A stretch of 64,000 bases of DNA from Cylindrotheca closterium. Taxonomy: Eukaryota > Bacillariophyta > Bacillariophyceae > Bacillariales > Bacillariaceae. Under the pieces are notes generated by a model that was not told where the DNA came from, did no database searches, and saw only the letters and a program-made list of their open reading frames with translations. A program made the translations under genes and the position numbers. The stretch spans positions 571,765 through 635,764 of the forward strand of contig CAKOGP040002202.1 in the NCBI GenBank assembly GCA_933822405.4. The letters are read 5' to 3'. This document shows, in pieces, positions 61,559 through 64,000 of the stretch (positions are counted from its first letter, which is position 1; each line of letters begins with the position of its first letter).

Positions 61559-62412
61559 AAAGTTTTTTCATGAAGTTGCATATTTTTGAATAAGCTTTAG
61601 AACAAATCTTAGCTTGTATTGTAATTTTCTCATTGTTGGATGATTGATTCATTATCTCATTCCATCTGCGCTCGCTCGAAGCAAACAACGGTGTAGAGAA
61701 GAAAGAAGTCACTCGTTTGGAAGGGCGAATCCACAATCTGCAAGGGCATCGGAGGATGGTGGCCCTGGGAGCTACGATGCCGGGTGTCCTCCATTGGGCC
61801 TGCACTACTGTATTTATTTTAAGAATAAGAGGAATTGGAGAATAGAGGACATTTGAGACCCCTACTCAGTCCTCTTCAGATACTCTAGTAGGTACCTTGT
61901 TTCACGTTATCACTACCGTATTAGCGCCTGTATCGGACACCAGTAGTACTAAATTGCTATTTGTAACGGACTCGTCAGCCGCCATCTCAATCATTGTTCG
62001 ACTACAGTACTAAAGTATCTCTATTTCACTGGAATGACTCTGGCATATCGGAGCACTGCAGATTGTAAATATGGTCATCATGCAGTTTCACATCATTACT
62101 GAAGTACCAGCTCACTCTGCGTTCCTATTTCAAGTTGCACCATGTCAGTTTCTAGTTGCGTACTAAAATAATAGCAGAAACAGGGAACTTTAGAATTTTA
62201 ATTAGGTGAAAACGGAGAAAAGTGAACTTCAACCAGAAGTGCCAATTTCGAAGTGGTATCCTAATCCTACTGTACCCGTGTACCGGTAGGTTTTAAAAGA
62301 AAATAAATACGCCGTGGCTCAATGGATGCCAGCACTTCAAGACCAAACAATTAATAAGTGCCGGCCGTGAGCATACAGTCGTCCAATATTTTATTCTTGC
62401 ACAAGCATATAA
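61559..62412. other. Intergenic region with TACCGGTA at 62281-62288
   Basis: About 850 bp with no gene seen. The palindrome (TGTACCGGTAGG) lies 125 bp before the next start codon, and AAATAAATA lies about 110 bp upstream of it. Confidence 0.4.
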
Positions 62413-63953
62413 ATGATAGGGAAGATGAACATGGTATGGGGAAAGAAGGAAAGTTCAAAACACGACGACGACGACGACGACGACGACAACAAGAGGATAA
62501 CAGGAGATGTACCTGCAAACATGAAAGAAGAAGACAACCTTGATTCACTTATTGCTGGTGCATTGAATCAGCTGTCCATCAATGAGCGCGAACATATATA
62601 CCAAGAGATGCACGGAGTAGATGACATTGTAAATGAGACACCAGTTATGCTTCAGCGAAGTATGATGGCACTCCATACTGAATTAGAGAGACTGAAACAT
62701 ACCCCAAGTCACAACCGTGAAGGATTGGCTTTCAACACGGCAGAAGCAATCTCGCGAAACTATGTCAACGATCCATTCTTCCGAATAAAGTTTCTTCGGA
62801 GCGAAAAGTTTGATGTGAAAAAGTCTGCAGCACGAATGATCAAGTTTTTCGACACCAAGATGCAACTTTTTGGAAAGGAGAAGCTGTGCAAAGACATCAC
62901 GCTTGACGATTTGAATAGTGATGACATGGCGCTGTTGAAGTCTGGATATTTACAACTACTTCCAACAAGGGACCGTTCAGGGCGGGTGGCATTGATGATG
63001 TTCTTTTCGGAAAGGAAGCACAAAGTTCCGGAAAATGTTGTAAGTCGAGGCTCAATTTTTTGTTTTTTATGTTATGTATTATTTTATTGGATACGCAGAT
63101 TGGCTGACCCAAATGTTGCAAATGGCTGATTGATTCATTCTTGCAGGCTCGAGTCGTGTTTTACCTCATAATGACAGCAGTAGAAGACGGAGAAACACAA
63201 CAAAGAGGAGTGACATCATTGAGCTACAGTGACTGGAAGTTTGATTTAAAAAAGTTTGACCTTGGTACACTGAATGTTGGAGCTGTGTTGGAAAAGTGTT
63301 TGCCTGTAAAAACTTGCTCCCATCATGTGTGCTTCAGCCAACCGGAATTTCGATTTATCGTTAATACTGCCGTTTATTTCATGCATGGAGCCGCAAGGGC
63401 AAGAATCAAACTTCATTGGGGCACTCACATGGAGGTTTTGTATGAGTTGATGGCCTTTGGCATCCCCGTCGATTCGGTACCAGTGAGCACAGAGGGGGAG
63501 CTCAAACGAAAGAATCACTTGGATTTTCTCAAAATGAGGCAACGGCAGGAATCGATGGTCGGTGCACCACGGATAGTTATTCCAACACACAAAGATGTTC
63601 TTTTCGGGCGAGGAAAACCATTTCGAGAGCATCAAGGGAATATCATTCTGTACGAGATGATTGATAGCAAACTGGAGTATTACGAATCTGCGTCAACAAA
63701 ACAAAAGACAGCAGCAATCACAGAAATGGTTGATGCAGTGAACTCATCAGGAGGACGGTTTCTGAAACAAGATGTTGCGGGGTGTTGGATGGCAGTCGAC
63801 CCCAAAATGGCAAAGGAAAAGGTGAGCAATACCTTTCGGACACGGCGCCGAATTGCCTCATCGGAAAACGAAGATCGGAAGAACTCGGAATTCAAAGTGG
63901 TCTCCGAAGGTAAAAAGAGATTCAGGAAAGTTTCGTCAGATGTAGACATGTGA
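62413..63953 (+). CDS. CRAL-TRIO (Sec14-like) protein with C-terminal DUF6824, copy 4
   Basis: Exons 62413-63039 and 63147-63953, with a 107-nt phase-0 intron, give 477 residues from ATG 62413. The N-terminus has an Asp run encoded by GAC repeats (DDDDDDDDN). The shared core is NLDSLIAGALNQLSINERE, FRIKFLRSEKFDVKKSAARM, LPTRDRSGRVALMMF, then ARVVFYLIMTAVEDGETQQR and RIKLHWGTHMEVLYELMAFG. DUF6824 is HKDVLFGRGKPFREHQGN, GGRFLKQDVAGCW and VSNTFRTRRR. The intron found inside DVLFGRG in copies 2 and 3 is absent here, as in copy 1. A basic tail follows. Likely lipid binding or exchange with an unknown C-terminal function. Confidence 0.87.
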
Positions 63954-64000
63954 TAGTCTACAAGAGTATACCGGGAGTTCTTCCAGTGCTAATATAATTT

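Overview
The window looks like nuclear DNA of a diatom (a photosynthetic stramenopile). Genes are dense, with mostly 65-200 nt GT-AG introns. Several N-termini combine a signal peptide with a Phe-containing plastid cleavage motif (for example ESFAP, AEAFARG, VEFVAP). Four genes encode Sec14/CRAL-TRIO lipid-transfer domains fused to the DUF6824 domain (DVLxGRG...GGRFLxQ), a combination I associate with diatoms. Secreted P/S/T-rich proteins, a VWD protein and a fasciclin protein also fit. The species cannot be named from sequence alone.

Layout. 0-12 kb: a 5'-truncated membrane protein, VPS51, a spliced seven-TM protein, a 444-bp tandem duplication, a BTB protein, and protein farnesyltransferase beta. 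12-14 kb is gene-poor. 14-17 kb: PAF-acetylhydrolase-like lipase diverging from CDC123. 17-22 kb: a duplicated and partly decayed block with an intact and a frameshifted four-TM protein, and an intact and a fragmentary CRAL-TRIO-DUF6824 gene. 22-26 kb: a Tat-signal aldo/keto reductase, then two almost identical aldo/keto reductases in tandem. Upstream of the second lies a 0.3-kb segment made of consecutive perfect inverted repeats. 26-34 kb: cytochrome-b5-reductase-like protein, GH3 beta-glucosidase, a second CRAL-TRIO-DUF6824 gene, and an HMG-box protein. 34-44 kb: PIG-T, a third CRAL-TRIO-DUF6824 gene, two plastid-type proteins (one is TrhO), a saccharopine-dehydrogenase-like protein, and a DUF445 protein. 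44-57 kb: a GPI-type surface protein, plastid HU, a HIT hydrolase, a zinc alcohol dehydrogenase, an F-box-like protein, a four-TM protein, a DLH-DLH-FAS1 fusion, and a secreted membrane protein. 57-64 kb: gene-poor DNA with a decayed P/T/S-repeat gene and two related 20-bp minisatellites, then a VWD protein and a fourth CRAL-TRIO-DUF6824 gene.

The genes do not form a pathway. Two features cut across the window. Many neighbours are divergent pairs sharing 280-1170 bp promoters. The 8-bp palindrome TACCGGTA occurs at least 14 times, and I found none inside a coding exon; most copies lie 90-300 bp upstream of a start codon, which suggests a recurrent promoter element. The other most notable items are the multi-hairpin segment at 26.1-26.4 kb and the dienelactone hydrolase-fasciclin fusion. 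Exon joins were placed by eye from splice consensus, frame and paralogue alignment, and have not been tested against transcripts.
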